In this document: positions 9,795 through 18,853 of the stretch, piece after piece
How positions within the stretch are numbered: position 1 is the first letter of the stretch
Layout: every line of letters starts with the position of its first letter
Assembly: GCF_021919345.1 (NCBI RefSeq)
Contig: NZ_CP089293.1
Coordinates: 3,720,001 to 3,784,000 of the forward strand
Reading direction: 5' to 3'
Origin: Paenarthrobacter nicotinovorans
GTDB taxonomy: Bacteria; Actinomycetota; Actinomycetes; Actinomycetales; Micrococcaceae
Length of the DNA stretch: 64,000 nucleotides
The notes under the pieces: generated by a model
Database searches by the model: none
Seen by the model: only the letters and a program-made list of their open reading frames with translations
Told to the model about the DNA's origin: nothing
Position numbers and translations under genes: made by a program

Positions 9795-10694
9795 GTGCCC
9801 CAACCGTCATCCGGAACACTGCTCTTCGTCGGGTGTGCCACTTTGGACTCCATCGCCCTCGTGCAGGAATACCCTGCCGCCGACAGCCGGACCATAGCCG
9901 ACGACTTCGCTACAGCAGGTGGCGGACCCGCAGCCACAGCCGCTGTAGCCGCAGCCCGCGCAGGTGCCAAGGTTGCGTTTGCCGGCGTTCTCGGCGCGGA
10001 CGAAGCGGGCGACCGGATCATCGTAGGACTCCAAACTGAAGGCGTGGACACTTCAGCTGTCATCCGTGACCCTCATGTCTACACAGGCGCGAGCGTGATT
10101 GTTGTCAGCAAGGCTACCGAAAGCCGGGCGATCGTCACCCGCCCTGTACCGCCGATCCGCTTTCCTGCCGGCAGCCGCTTTCATGAACTCCTGCATGTTG
10201 CGGAGTGGGTCCACGTGGATCACTTGGGCTGGAATGCCGTAGCTGGTCTGCCTGGCTTACGGATCAGCGTGGACGCCGGAAACCCGATTCCAAGCTTCAG
10301 CCCCAAGGGCGTTGAGCTGTACGTGCCCACCATCGAACGCCTGCAGGCAATATATGGAGCCAACCTCAAACCTGAAGCCCTCGTCCAAAAAGCCATCGAT
10401 GACGGTGCTACTACCGTGGTGGCCACCGCAGGGTCGGAGGGAGCATGGGGCCTTGAACGGGGCGGTATTCCCTTCCACGTCCCCGCAACCCCTGCTGACA
10501 TCGTCTCTACGCTCGGCGCTGGCGACGTCTACCACGGCGCCATCCTCGCGGCTGTGGCAGCAGGACTACCGATTGCAGAGGCCGCGTCGTTCGCTGGCCG
10601 CATTGCTTCGGCTTCCTGTGCAGGCCTGGATGGGCGTTCCATGATCCCCCGCGAGACCATCACCTCTGTCCTCACCGCTAATCCCACCCCCTAG
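9795..10694 (+). CDS. PfkB family carbohydrate kinase, probable sulfofructose kinase (YihV/SqiK-like)
   Basis: A 299-residue ribokinase-fold kinase. The N-terminal glycine-rich sugar-binding motif is ATAGGGPAATAAVAAARAG, and the C-terminal PfkB signature is STLGAGDVYHGA with catalytic base Asp244. I chose the GTG at 9795, which has GAGGTGG 3-4 bases upstream, over an in-frame ATG at 9684 that would add a poor N-terminus through the operator region. With the YihT-type aldolase 16 bp downstream, the inferred reaction is ATP-dependent phosphorylation of sulfofructose to sulfofructose 1-phosphate. The substrate is inferred from context. Confidence 0.8.
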   Translation: MPQPSSGTLLFVGCATLDSIALVQEYPAADSRTIADDFATAGGGPAATAAVAAARAGAKVAFAGVLGADEAGDRIIVGLQTEGVDTSAVIRDPHVYTGASVIVVSKATESRAIVTRPVPPIRFPAGSRFHELLHVAEWVHVDHLGWNAVAGLPGLRISVDAGNPIPSFSPKGVELYVPTIERLQAIYGANLKPEALVQKAIDDGATTVVATAGSEGAWGLERGGIPFHVPATPADIVSTLGAGDVYHGAILAAVAAGLPIAEAASFAGRIASASCAGLDGRSMIPRETITSVLTANPTP

Positions 10695-10710
10695 CTGAAA
10701 GAAGCAGCCC

Positions 10711-11595
10711 ATGAGCAACACAGACCTTTCCACCCTCCAGCGCCCGTCCGGTGCCTTCGCCATGCTCGCCGTTGACCAGCGCGAAGCCATGAGAAATATG
10801 TTCGCTGAGCACACAGACCAAGCGGTAACTGACGAGGACCTCCGCGACTTCAAGCTCGCAGCTGCCCGAATCCTCACTCCTTACGCTTCCGGCGTCCTCA
10901 TTGATCGCCAGTTCGCTCTTGACGCGGCCATCGAAGCCAAGGTGGTTGCCCCCGGCTGCGGGCTCATCGCTTCGGCCGACCACTTTGAGTCTGCCCACGG
11001 AGAGCTTGTGGGCGAAGTGACAATAGACAAATTGGTCGATCCCAAGAAGTACGCCGCCTTGGGCGTCACAGCCCTCAAGCTGCTGGTTCTCTACCGCCCG
11101 GACGAAGGCGCCGAAGAACGGGTGGCCATGGTCCGCGAATTCGTGGAAAGCTGCAAATCCGCCGGACTCATCAGCATCATCGAACCCGTTTCCCGCAAAC
11201 CGCTGGCAGGAGGCGACTTCGACTGGAATGCCGGTATTCTGGCCGCCGCCAAGGAACTGGGCGATCTCGGCGCCGATCTCTATAAAGCCGAGGTCCCCTT
11301 CAAGGGCCAGGCCTCCGAATCAGAGGTGCGGTCTGCTTGCGCCGAACTTACCAAGGCCATCAACGGTCCATGGGTAGTACTTTCTTCGGGCGTACCGGAA
11401 GAAATCTTCCCTGACGCCGTCCGGTGGGCTTGCTTGGAAGGTGCCAGCGGGTTCCTGTCCGGACGCGCAGTCTGGGCGTCCTGCATCGGTTCACCCGACG
11501 TCGTCGAATCTTTGTCAACTGACGCAGTCAGTCGTCTGCAGCGGCTCTGCGCTGTGGTGGACGAAGTGGTCTCTGCACAGCGAACCACCGCCTGA
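10711..11595 (+). CDS. yihT: Sulfofructosephosphate aldolase (YihT-like, class I)
   Basis: A 294-residue class I aldolase of the LacD/YihT group that should split sulfofructose 1-phosphate into dihydroxyacetone phosphate and sulfolactaldehyde. Blocks I recall from E. coli YihT are closely matched: SGAFAMLAVDQREAMRNMF, ALKLLVLYRPDE, SIIEPVSRKP, AAKELGDLGADLYKAEVPF and SGFLSGRAVWAS. The Schiff-base lysine is Lys192 in LYKAEVPF. It follows the kinase by 16 bp with AAAGAAG before the ATG. This is the most diagnostic single gene of the cluster. Confidence 0.88.
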   Translation: MSNTDLSTLQRPSGAFAMLAVDQREAMRNMFAEHTDQAVTDEDLRDFKLAAARILTPYASGVLIDRQFALDAAIEAKVVAPGCGLIASADHFESAHGELVGEVTIDKLVDPKKYAALGVTALKLLVLYRPDEGAEERVAMVREFVESCKSAGLISIIEPVSRKPLAGGDFDWNAGILAAAKELGDLGADLYKAEVPFKGQASESEVRSACAELTKAINGPWVVLSSGVPEEIFPDAVRWACLEGASGFLSGRAVWASCIGSPDVVESLSTDAVSRLQRLCAVVDEVVSAQRTTA

Positions 11596-11670
11596 TCCTT
11601 CGGGGCATCACGGGTGCCCCGTCGCGGTCCCCCATAACTAGGCACAGCAACACTCAATGAGGAGAATATT

Positions 11671-12960
11671 GTGAGTCAGATTTCACGCAGGCAGGCCATG
11701 GCTGTTCTCGGAGCCCTGGGTTTTGGCGCAACCGCCGCAGCATGCGCAGGTCCGGGCGGTTCCACCGCCCCGGGTGGCGCCACGGGCCCGGCCGCTCCTG
11801 CAACAGGTGACATCACCGGCAAAGTGTCCTTTGCCCACTGGCGCGGCGAGGACAAAGCTGTCTTCGACGAACTCATCAAGCGATTCGTTGCAAAGAACTC
11901 CGGCGTAGAGGTGATCCAAGATATCTCCACGTCCAACGACTACAACGCCCAGGGCTTGCAAAAGGTCCGGGGGGCTGCCATCGGTGACGCATTTGCCACC
12001 TTCCGCGGCGCGCAGTTCAACAATTTCAGTGAAGCAGGGATCTACACGGAACTGAAAAACAGCAAAGCTGTGGGCAACTACCAGAAGGGTCTGCTGACAG
12101 CCGGACAATCGGGGGACAGCCAATTGGGTCTGCCCTATCAGGTGGTCTTCCCCATGCCCATGGCCAACACGGACCTCTTTGACAAGGCCGGCGCGGAACT
12201 GGCACCCAAGGACTGGGACGCTTTCCTGGGCATGTGCGAAAAACTTGCCGCGTCCGGCGTCGTTGCTCTCTCATGGCCCGGTGGTGATGTGGGAAACGGC
12301 GGTCAGCTGTTCAACTGCATGATCGCCAACAATGCACCCGTAGATGACATGTGTTCGCAGATAGAGCAGGGCAAGCTCAAATGCACGGACGACTGGTTCA
12401 TCAAGATGTTGAACCAGTACAAGGACCTGGCCCCCTACCTTCAACCCAACGCCACCGGCACCGCGGTGGAGCCTGCGCAGAACCTGTTTTCCCAGGGCAA
12501 AGCTGCCATGTTGGCCACTGGTTCCTACCACATTGCGGCCGTTCGCAATCTGGGTGCAAAGTTCCCCATCGAACTGGTCTTCCCCAACACGTCCACGGAT
12601 GGCAACGCCAAGTTTGAGGGCGTCTACAACGCCACGTTCATCTTGGGCGTGAATTCCGCGAGCAAGAACCAGGCGGCATCGGCAGCGTGGATTGATTTCC
12701 TTTCCGAACCCGAGAACGCCGGCTACTACGCCAATCAGACCGCGCAGCATGTGTCCGTCAAAGACGTTGAGTACACCAACGCCGACCTCAAGCGTTTGAG
12801 TCCATGGCTGGACAAGAAAACGGCCCTGGCCGCCCGGTTCCAGTTCCAGAACCTGGACGTCCGCAACGCCGTCGAAGCCAGCGCTACGGCGGTCATCTCC
12901 GGCACCAGTCCCGAGCAAGCAGCTGAAGCAGCCCAGAAGATTGTTGACGAACGGCTATGA
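11671..12960 (+). CDS. ABC transporter substrate-binding lipoprotein (family 1), probable sulfoquinovosyl glycerol or sulfoquinovose binding
   Basis: A 429-residue extracellular sugar-binding protein. It has an SRRQAM twin-arginine-like start, a hydrophobic segment and a lipobox-like AAAC near residue 26, so it is expected to be a lipoprotein. The rest is a family 1 solute-binding fold with FAHWRGEDKAVFDELIKRF near the start of the mature protein. The GTG start follows GAGGAG. It leads an importer with the two permeases that follow, directly after kinase and aldolase, so the ligand is probably sulfoquinovose or its glyceryl glycoside. Binding residues cannot be judged by eye. Confidence 0.85.
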   Translation: MSQISRRQAMAVLGALGFGATAAACAGPGGSTAPGGATGPAAPATGDITGKVSFAHWRGEDKAVFDELIKRFVAKNSGVEVIQDISTSNDYNAQGLQKVRGAAIGDAFATFRGAQFNNFSEAGIYTELKNSKAVGNYQKGLLTAGQSGDSQLGLPYQVVFPMPMANTDLFDKAGAELAPKDWDAFLGMCEKLAASGVVALSWPGGDVGNGGQLFNCMIANNAPVDDMCSQIEQGKLKCTDDWFIKMLNQYKDLAPYLQPNATGTAVEPAQNLFSQGKAAMLATGSYHIAAVRNLGAKFPIELVFPNTSTDGNAKFEGVYNATFILGVNSASKNQAASAAWIDFLSEPENAGYYANQTAQHVSVKDVEYTNADLKRLSPWLDKKTALAARFQFQNLDVRNAVEASATAVISGTSPEQAAEAAQKIVDERL

Positions 12961-13913
12961 GCACCCATACCGGAACGGCTGCCAAGCGAAAGGCGCCGGA
13001 CAGCACCACCGACGCTGCGTCGAAGAAGCGCCGGTCCCCTACCCGGGTGCACCCTGCGCTGTACCTGTTCCCGCTGCCAGCGGTAGCAATCATCGCCTTT
13101 TTCCTGGTGATGCCCACGCTGCAGGCATTCGAGTACGCCATCACGGACTGGAATGGATTCTCGGCAGCCTTCAACTACGTGGGTGTGGACAACTTCGTCC
13201 GGGCATTTACCAAGGATTCGCTGTTCACCAATGCGCTGACCAACAACCTGAAGTTTGTTTTGCTGGTGGTCATCGCACAAACGGTGTTCTCGTTGCTGCT
13301 TGCGCTGCTGCTGACAAAGAACTCACGGGGAAACGTAGTGCTTCGCGCCCTGTTCTTCTTCCCCACCATCCTGTCCTCCGTGTCCGTGGCCTTCATCTGG
13401 AAGTTCATCTACGACCCCAATTTCGGTCTCGCCAACTCCGCTCTGGGCGCGATCGGTCTGGAGGGCCTTCAAGGCTCATACCTCGGTAACAATTCCCAAG
13501 CGCTGTACTGGGTTGCAGTAACGCAAGTGTGGTTCCACGCAGGCCAGATGATGGTGGTCTACATCGCCGGCCTCCAATCCATTCCCCGTGAACTGTATGA
13601 AGCGGCCGAGATGGACGGCGCCAACAAATGGCAGCAGTTCAAGTCCATCACCTGGCCGTTCGTTGCCCCGGCCACGTCCATCGTGGTCGCCTACACCACG
13701 GTCCAGTCGTTCAAGGCCTTTGACTTGATCCTGGGGATCGCGGGCAACCCGCCCAAAGGTTCCCTGGACATCCTGTCCACCCGCATCTACAGCACTTTTG
13801 CCAACTCGGAGTTCGGATATGCCGCCGCTCAGTCAATCATCTTCATGGGGATGATCGCCTTGGTCACCTGGCTGCAACGCCGGTTGCTCCGTCTGACCCC
13901 GAAGGGGGAATGA
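12957..13913 (+). CDS. ABC sugar transporter permease, MalF-type
   Basis: A 318-residue integral membrane protein with a charged cytoplasmic N-terminus and about six transmembrane segments. The permease EAA motif is YEAAEMDGANKWQQFKSITWP near residue 215, the contact site for the ATPase. The ATG overlaps the stop of the binding-protein gene (ATGA), so the two are translationally coupled. Its partner is the permease at 13918. No ATPase gene accompanies them, so a shared MsiK-type ATPase elsewhere is inferred. Confidence 0.92.
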   Translation: MSTHTGTAAKRKAPDSTTDAASKKRRSPTRVHPALYLFPLPAVAIIAFFLVMPTLQAFEYAITDWNGFSAAFNYVGVDNFVRAFTKDSLFTNALTNNLKFVLLVVIAQTVFSLLLALLLTKNSRGNVVLRALFFFPTILSSVSVAFIWKFIYDPNFGLANSALGAIGLEGLQGSYLGNNSQALYWVAVTQVWFHAGQMMVVYIAGLQSIPRELYEAAEMDGANKWQQFKSITWPFVAPATSIVVAYTTVQSFKAFDLILGIAGNPPKGSLDILSTRIYSTFANSEFGYAAAQSIIFMGMIALVTWLQRRLLRLTPKGE

Positions 13914-13917
13914 CAGC

Positions 13918-14733
13918 ATGCTTGCATCCATTAGCCGCCGCGTAATCCTTGCCATCTACGCGGTCATCATCATCGTCCCCATCACCGTTGTCCTGTTCGG
14001 CAGCTTCAAGTCAACGCAGGAACTCTTCGAGGGTCCTTTCAGCCTTCCCCAATCCCTCGCGCCCGACAACTTCGCGGAAGTCATCGGCGGCCAGGACCTC
14101 GGCTCGTCCTTCCTGAACAGCGTCATTGTCACCGGGATCTCCGTTCCCATAACGCTCTTCATTGCCAGCCTGGCTGGTTATGCTGTGGCCCGGCTGAGGG
14201 GCTTCGCCTCGTGGGCCATCTTCGGATTCCTTGTCCTGGGAATGGCCATCCCGGCCCAGGCCAACATGGTGCCGCTGTACGTGCTGTTCGGCCGCATCGG
14301 CCTGTTGGACAACCTCACCGGACTCATTGTGGCCAACATCGTGTCCACCTTGCCCATTGCCGTATTCATCCTGGGTGGGTTCATGCGTACGCTGCCCAAA
14401 GAGCTCTATGAGGCTTGCTCCATTGACGGCACCGGACCGTGGCGGACCTACGTGTCCATTGCACTCCCGCTCTCGGCACCCTCGATAGCTGCTGCTGCCA
14501 TCTTCCTGTTCGTCATCCACTGGAATGAGCTGCTGTACCCCCTCCTGTTCATCCAGTCCCCCGGAAACCGAACCCTTCCATTGGCATTGCTGAGCTTCCA
14601 GGGCGAGTTCCAAACCAACTACCCGCTCTTGTTCGCCGGCGTCATCCTGGCATCGCTTCCCGTCGTGGTGGCCTATGTCTTCCTGCAGCGCTACTTCGTT
14701 GCGGGCATTACCGCCGGTGCCAGCAAGGGATAA
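13918..14733 (+). CDS. ABC sugar transporter permease, MalG-type
   Basis: A 271-residue membrane protein with six predicted segments and the EAA loop YEACSIDGTGPWRTYVSIALP near residue 162. It starts 4 bp after the MalF-type gene with AGGGGG just upstream, and completes the two-permease pore of the cluster's importer. Substrate specificity is set by the binding protein at 11671. Confidence 0.92.
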   Translation: MLASISRRVILAIYAVIIIVPITVVLFGSFKSTQELFEGPFSLPQSLAPDNFAEVIGGQDLGSSFLNSVIVTGISVPITLFIASLAGYAVARLRGFASWAIFGFLVLGMAIPAQANMVPLYVLFGRIGLLDNLTGLIVANIVSTLPIAVFILGGFMRTLPKELYEACSIDGTGPWRTYVSIALPLSAPSIAAAAIFLFVIHWNELLYPLLFIQSPGNRTLPLALLSFQGEFQTNYPLLFAGVILASLPVVVAYVFLQRYFVAGITAGASKG

Positions 14734-14791
14734 GGCTCCACTCCGGTCGCGGGACAGCGCACCTCAATCAGCCAACGAAAGGCAACACAAA

Positions 14792-16231
14792 GTGAACCTG
14801 AAATCAGCGCAACACCTGATTAACGGAACCTGGCACTCTGCCGGAACATTCAAGAACGTGACGGACCCCGGAAACGGGGGCACAGTGGGCGAGGTGGCCT
14901 GGGGAAACACTGAGGACGCGGGCAAAGCCGGTGACGCCGCTGCCGAGGCTTTCGGCGACTGGTCCCGCACAACGGCCCGCACCCGCGCCGACCTTCTCCG
15001 CAACGCTGCTGCGCTCTTATCCGAACGCCGCGACGAACTGGCGCATACCTTGGCGTTGGAAGCCGGCAAGCGACTCCCCGAGGCGCAAGGCGAAGTGGAC
15101 TTCTCAGTGGAATACTTCCGCTGGTTCGCCGAGGAAGTACGCCGCGCAACAAGCACTGTCAGCCCACCCGAGCTGCGGGGCCGTCGACACCTCAGCACCA
15201 GCAAGCCCATTGGAGTCGCGCTTAGCCTTACCCCATGGAATTTTCCGGTTTCAATCCAGGCCCGCAAACTCGCTGCCATGCTCGCCGCCGGCTGCACCGT
15301 GGTTGGCCGTGTTTCCGAGAAGGCACCGCTTGCCGCGACCGGCCTTTTCGAGATACTGCACGATGCCGGGTTCCCCGCCGGAGTGATCAATCTGGTGCAC
15401 GGTCCTTCCCGCGAAATCACCGGCGCCCTGCTCAAGCACCCCGCAGTCCGCGCCGTCAGTTTTACTGGTTCCACCGGTGTGGGCCGTCAGATCATGGCTT
15501 CTGCGTCAGAACGTGTGGTGAGGCCGTTGCTGGAACTTGGCGGCAATGCACCGTTCATCGTCTTCGAGGACGCAGACCTGGACGCCGCCGTTGAGGGGGC
15601 AGTGCTCGGAAGGCTCCGCAACACAGGACAGTCCTGCGTCGCCGCTAACCGGTTCCTGGTCCAAGACAGCATCGCGGACGAATTCGGCCGGAAGCTTGCC
15701 GCGAAATTTGATGCCATGACCATAGGACATGGAGTTCCCGACGGTGACACACCTGTCCCGGACCTTGGTCCCGTCATTGACGCCGAGCGCGTCGCCGCTG
15801 TGCAGGCCCTGGTGGACGATGCCCTGGGCCGCGGAGCCCGCCGCCTGACCGAACGTACCCACGTTCCGGGAGAGGGTTCCTTCATGGCGCCCACGCTCCT
15901 GACCGATGTTCCCGATGACGCACCCTTGGTGAGCGAGGAAGTCTTCGGCCCCGCGGCAGGGGTACTCACTTTCTCCTCGGAAGAGGAAGCAATCAGGAAG
16001 GCGAATGCCACCGAAATGGGACTTGCCGCCTACATCTGGAGCAGCAGCCCCAAGCGTGGCTGGGACATCCCGGAGCAGTTGGAAGCAGGCATTGTGGGAG
16101 TCAACGACCCCCTCCCATCCGTGGCCTTCGCCCCCATGGGCGGCGCCAAGCAGTCGGGACTGGGCCGGGAAGGATCAAGCCTTGGCCTCGAAGAGTTCGA
16201 GGAGGTCCAGTACGTGGCCTGGAAGCCCTAA
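14792..16231 (+). CDS. NAD(P)-dependent aldehyde dehydrogenase, probable sulfolactaldehyde dehydrogenase
   Basis: A 479-residue aldehyde dehydrogenase of the succinate-semialdehyde/GabD-like type. The active-site Cys282 lies in NTGQSCVAANRF and the general base Glu248 in LELGGNAP; SLTPWNFPVSIQ marks the cofactor domain. The GTG at 14792, with GAAAGG 9 bases upstream, is chosen over an in-frame ATG inside the preceding permease gene. After a YihT-type aldolase the expected substrate is sulfolactaldehyde, oxidised to sulfolactate. That matches pathways which excrete sulfolactate and differs from E. coli, which reduces it to dihydroxypropanesulfonate. Confidence 0.8.
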   Translation: MNLKSAQHLINGTWHSAGTFKNVTDPGNGGTVGEVAWGNTEDAGKAGDAAAEAFGDWSRTTARTRADLLRNAAALLSERRDELAHTLALEAGKRLPEAQGEVDFSVEYFRWFAEEVRRATSTVSPPELRGRRHLSTSKPIGVALSLTPWNFPVSIQARKLAAMLAAGCTVVGRVSEKAPLAATGLFEILHDAGFPAGVINLVHGPSREITGALLKHPAVRAVSFTGSTGVGRQIMASASERVVRPLLELGGNAPFIVFEDADLDAAVEGAVLGRLRNTGQSCVAANRFLVQDSIADEFGRKLAAKFDAMTIGHGVPDGDTPVPDLGPVIDAERVAAVQALVDDALGRGARRLTERTHVPGEGSFMAPTLLTDVPDDAPLVSEEVFGPAAGVLTFSSEEEAIRKANATEMGLAAYIWSSSPKRGWDIPEQLEAGIVGVNDPLPSVAFAPMGGAKQSGLGREGSSLGLEEFEEVQYVAWKP

Positions 16232-16975
16232 ATGCTGACTACGGGACTTGTTCTGGGCGCAGTGGTCGTGGGTGCCGGGATGCAACGCATTACCGGCATG
16301 GGATTCGCGCTGGTGGCAGCCCCGTTCCTGGTACTTCTCCTCGGCCCCGTCGAAGGGGTGGTGCTGGTCAACGTCTGCGGAGCCGTGACGGCCGGCGCCA
16401 TCATTTTCCGCGTCATGCGGGACATCGACTGGAAGAGGTACATGGCGCTGGCTGCCTCGGCGCTATTAGGGATTGTCCCCGCGGCATTCCTCATCCGGTA
16501 CCTTCCGCCGTCGGTCCTGGAGATTTCAATCGGCGTGACCCTTGCCGCAGGCCTGACAGTCCTGCTGGTCATGAAGTCAGCCGTCCTACCCCAGCGTCGT
16601 CGTTATCTCTTCGCCGCCGGCGGCCTCAGCGGCTTCATGAATACTGCCGCGGGAGTAGGAGGACCAGCCGTGAGCATTTACTCCATGGCTACCCGGTGGC
16701 AGCACAAGTCGTTCGCCGCCACGATGCAGCCCTATTTCTTTACCATCGGGGCGCTGTCCCTTGTTTCCAAAGCGGTGACCGCACCAGCTTCGTTGCCGGT
16801 CCTGCCGATGACAATGTGGCTGGCCGTCGCCGCTGCCTGTTTGATCGGGCTCGTCCTGGGTGACCTCGCTTCCAAGCGGGTATCCACCAGGGCCGCCCAG
16901 ATTCTCCTGATTATCCTGGCCTACCTGGGAGCAGCAGCAACCATCGTTCGCGGTGTGCTGGATGCCATTGGCTGA
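16232..16975 (+). CDS. TauE/SafE family anion exporter, probable sulfolactate exporter
   Basis: A 247-residue membrane protein with about eight hydrophobic segments in two repeats, opening GLVLGAVVVGAGMQRITGMG and carrying the second-repeat signature GGLSGFMNTAAGVGGPAVS. TauE/SafE proteins move sulfoacetate, sulfite and related organosulfonates. The ATG abuts the stop of the aldehyde dehydrogenase gene with no gap, so the two are probably coupled. In this setting it should export the C3 sulfonate sulfolactate left after sulfoglycolysis. Confidence 0.85.
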   Translation: MLTTGLVLGAVVVGAGMQRITGMGFALVAAPFLVLLLGPVEGVVLVNVCGAVTAGAIIFRVMRDIDWKRYMALAASALLGIVPAAFLIRYLPPSVLEISIGVTLAAGLTVLLVMKSAVLPQRRRYLFAAGGLSGFMNTAAGVGGPAVSIYSMATRWQHKSFAATMQPYFFTIGALSLVSKAVTAPASLPVLPMTMWLAVAAACLIGLVLGDLASKRVSTRAAQILLIILAYLGAAATIVRGVLDAIG

Positions 16976-17024
16976 CCCGCCCTCCCTCCAACCTAGAGAA
17001 CCCACCACCATCGAAAGGACTGCC

Positions 17025-17228
17025 ATGTCCCCCGTTTCAGCAAAGATCAATTCAGCAAAAGAACGTACCCTGCGGGTTTCTGCAACCAAGGGTGACCATG
17101 TTGATCTCACGATTGGTGCCTCCGATCCAGTGGCCGTTCGTCTTGAAATTGACAACAACTGCGGCTGTGCCGACGGCCATGCCCGAGGCGTCGGCTCGTA
17201 CACAGATACTGACTTCGGCCGACGCTGA
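17025..17228 (+). CDS. Small Cys-containing protein of unknown function (67 aa)
   Basis: The start at 17025 (MSPVSAKINSAK) follows GAAAGGA at a 7-base distance, a good ribosome site, which is my main reason for calling it. The protein has a beta-rich body (TLRVSATKGDHVDLTIG, DPVAVRLEID) and ends with NNCGCADGHARGVGSY, a Cys-x-Cys next to a His. That could bind a metal or be redox-active, but I recognise no family. It lies 49 bp after the exporter and upstream of the operator at 17264, so it is probably the last gene of the main sulfoquinovose transcript. Confidence 0.5.
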   Translation: MSPVSAKINSAKERTLRVSATKGDHVDLTIGASDPVAVRLEIDNNCGCADGHARGVGSYTDTDFGRR

Positions 17229-17263
17229 GGTCCTGTAAGGATGGCCCGCCAACCTACCTGATA

Positions 17264-17281
17264 GTGTTGTTTTTCCAACAC
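17264..17281. promoter_or_regulatory. GTGTTG-N6-CAACAC operator upstream of the phosphohexomutase
   Basis: GTGTTGTTTTTCCAACAC has the same arms and spacing as the site before the DeoR gene (8490-8507). It lies 46 bp upstream of the mutase start, where a promoter would be, and brings that gene into the inferred DeoR regulon. Confidence 0.6.
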
Positions 17282-17326
17282 AAGCCGTTTGCTTCCTATC
17301 ACTGAGGCGCGCCCGCAAGGAGAACA

Positions 17327-18721
17327 ATGGATCTTTCCTCATCTTTCAAGGCCTACGACGTCCGTGGCTTGGTGGGGGTTTCCCTCACCGATGAAGTCTC
17401 AGAAGCCATTGGGGCCGCATTCGTGGATGTTCTGGGCCTTGCGGGCAAGACCGTGTTCTGCGGCGGAGATATGCGACCGTCCTCCAAGGGGTTCGTCTCT
17501 GCGTTCTCACAGGGCGCCGCAACCCGGGGCGCCGATGTGTACGATCTCGGACTCATTGCCACCGACGAGCTCTATTTTGCGTGCGGCGCCATGAACGCGG
17601 CTGGTGCCATCTTCACAGCAAGCCATAACCCTGCCCAGTACAACGGAATCAAGATGGCCAAGGCCGGAGCCGTTCCCATCTCTTCCGACTCGGGACTTTT
17701 CGATATCAGGGACCTTGCCCAGCGATATCTGGACCACGGGTTTCCCAAGGCTGAATCAGCGGGGACCGTTGCACCGCTCGATGTCCTTGGTGACTACGCG
17801 CTCAAGCTGCGTTCGCTCGTGGACTTGACGGACGTTCGGCCGCTAAAGGTTGTAGTTGATGCCGGGAACGGCATGGCCGGCCTGACAGTTCCCGCGGTGT
17901 TGGGCAGCGAAATTCTGGAGGCCTTGCCCCTGACCATCGTCCCGTTGTATTTCGAGCTGGACGGTACTTTTCCAAACCACCCTGCCAACCCCTTGGAACC
18001 GGAGAACCTTCGGGACCTGCAAGCAGCCGTGCTTGCCCACGGCGCTGACCTGGGGTTGGCATTCGACGGCGACGCAGACCGCTGCTTTGTTGTGGACGAG
18101 ACCGGGCAACCAGTAACACCGTCGGCCATAACCTCCATGATCGCTGTGCGGGAGATTGCAAGGGTTCAAGCAACGGGCCAAAGCAACCCGGTAGTAATCC
18201 ACAATCTGATAACGTCCCGGTCGGTGCCCGAGTTCGTTCAGGCTGCCGGTGGCCGGCCAGTCCGAACCCGGGTAGGCCACTCGTTCATCAAGGCCCGAAT
18301 GGCTGAAGAGGACGCTGTTTTCGGTGGAGAACATTCGGCCCACTACTACTTCCGCGACTTCTACAACGCAGACACCGGCATGCTGGCAGCCATGCACGTA
18401 CTTGCTGCCCTGGGCGGGCAATCAGCGCCCCTCTCCACGCTGGCACGGCAGTACGAGCCGTACTCGGCCAGCGGCGAGATCAACTCAACCGTTCCGGATG
18501 TATCCCAAGCCATTGCGGACGTGTGCCAAACCTATGATCAATCGCAGGGCATCCGCATTGATGACCTGGACGGGCTGAGCGTGATCGACGAGTCAGGCGA
18601 ATGGTGGTTCAACCTCAGGGCCTCAAACACGGAGGAACTACTCCGGCTCAATGTCGAAGCCAGGAATGCGCAACTCATGGAACGCATGCGGGATGCCGTT
18701 CTGGACATGATCCGGAACTAG
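17327..18721 (+). CDS. Phosphomannomutase/phosphoglucomutase
   Basis: A 464-residue alpha-D-phosphohexomutase that interconverts hexose 6- and 1-phosphates. All four family sites are visible: the phosphoserine loop TASHNPAQYNGIK with Ser99, the metal loop FDGDADRCF near residue 245, the sugar-binding loop GGEHSAHYYF near residue 330, and a C-terminal phosphate loop (RASNTEELLRLNVE). AAGGAGA precedes the ATG. A cluster-type operator precedes the gene and the paired hairpin follows it, so it belongs to the cluster by layout. Growth on sulfoquinovose yields only C3 units, so it may serve gluconeogenic supply of hexose 1-phosphates; that role is inference. Confidence 0.88.
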   Translation: MDLSSSFKAYDVRGLVGVSLTDEVSEAIGAAFVDVLGLAGKTVFCGGDMRPSSKGFVSAFSQGAATRGADVYDLGLIATDELYFACGAMNAAGAIFTASHNPAQYNGIKMAKAGAVPISSDSGLFDIRDLAQRYLDHGFPKAESAGTVAPLDVLGDYALKLRSLVDLTDVRPLKVVVDAGNGMAGLTVPAVLGSEILEALPLTIVPLYFELDGTFPNHPANPLEPENLRDLQAAVLAHGADLGLAFDGDADRCFVVDETGQPVTPSAITSMIAVREIARVQATGQSNPVVIHNLITSRSVPEFVQAAGGRPVRTRVGHSFIKARMAEEDAVFGGEHSAHYYFRDFYNADTGMLAAMHVLAALGGQSAPLSTLARQYEPYSASGEINSTVPDVSQAIADVCQTYDQSQGIRIDDLDGLSVIDESGEWWFNLRASNTEELLRLNVEARNAQLMERMRDAVLDMIRN

Positions 18722-18727
18722 TCCAAA

Positions 18728-18777
18728 AACGGAAGCGTTCGACGGCGGGTGCGTACCCGCCGTCGAACGCTTCTGTT
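18728..18777. repeat. Palindromic hairpin, copy 2 of the pair bracketing the sulfoquinovose cluster
   Basis: Perfect 18-nt arms (18732-18749 and 18756-18773) around TGCGTA, extended by a wobble and three more pairs. It is the same sequence as 5993-6045 apart from one extra C at the right foot of the loop and small changes in the outer arms. It lies between convergent genes and probably terminates both. Confidence 0.88.
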
Positions 18778-18853
18778 CTCTTCTGGTCCTGCCAGCCGGA
18801 GCGACTTCTCGGCCCTATCTTGCGTTCTGCCGTATCAGTGGCCTCCTCACCCC

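Noticed and set aside
15251..15474. Minus-strand frames inside the aldehyde dehydrogenase region
   Set aside because: They overlap the catalytic domain of a certain gene, and composition bias explains them.
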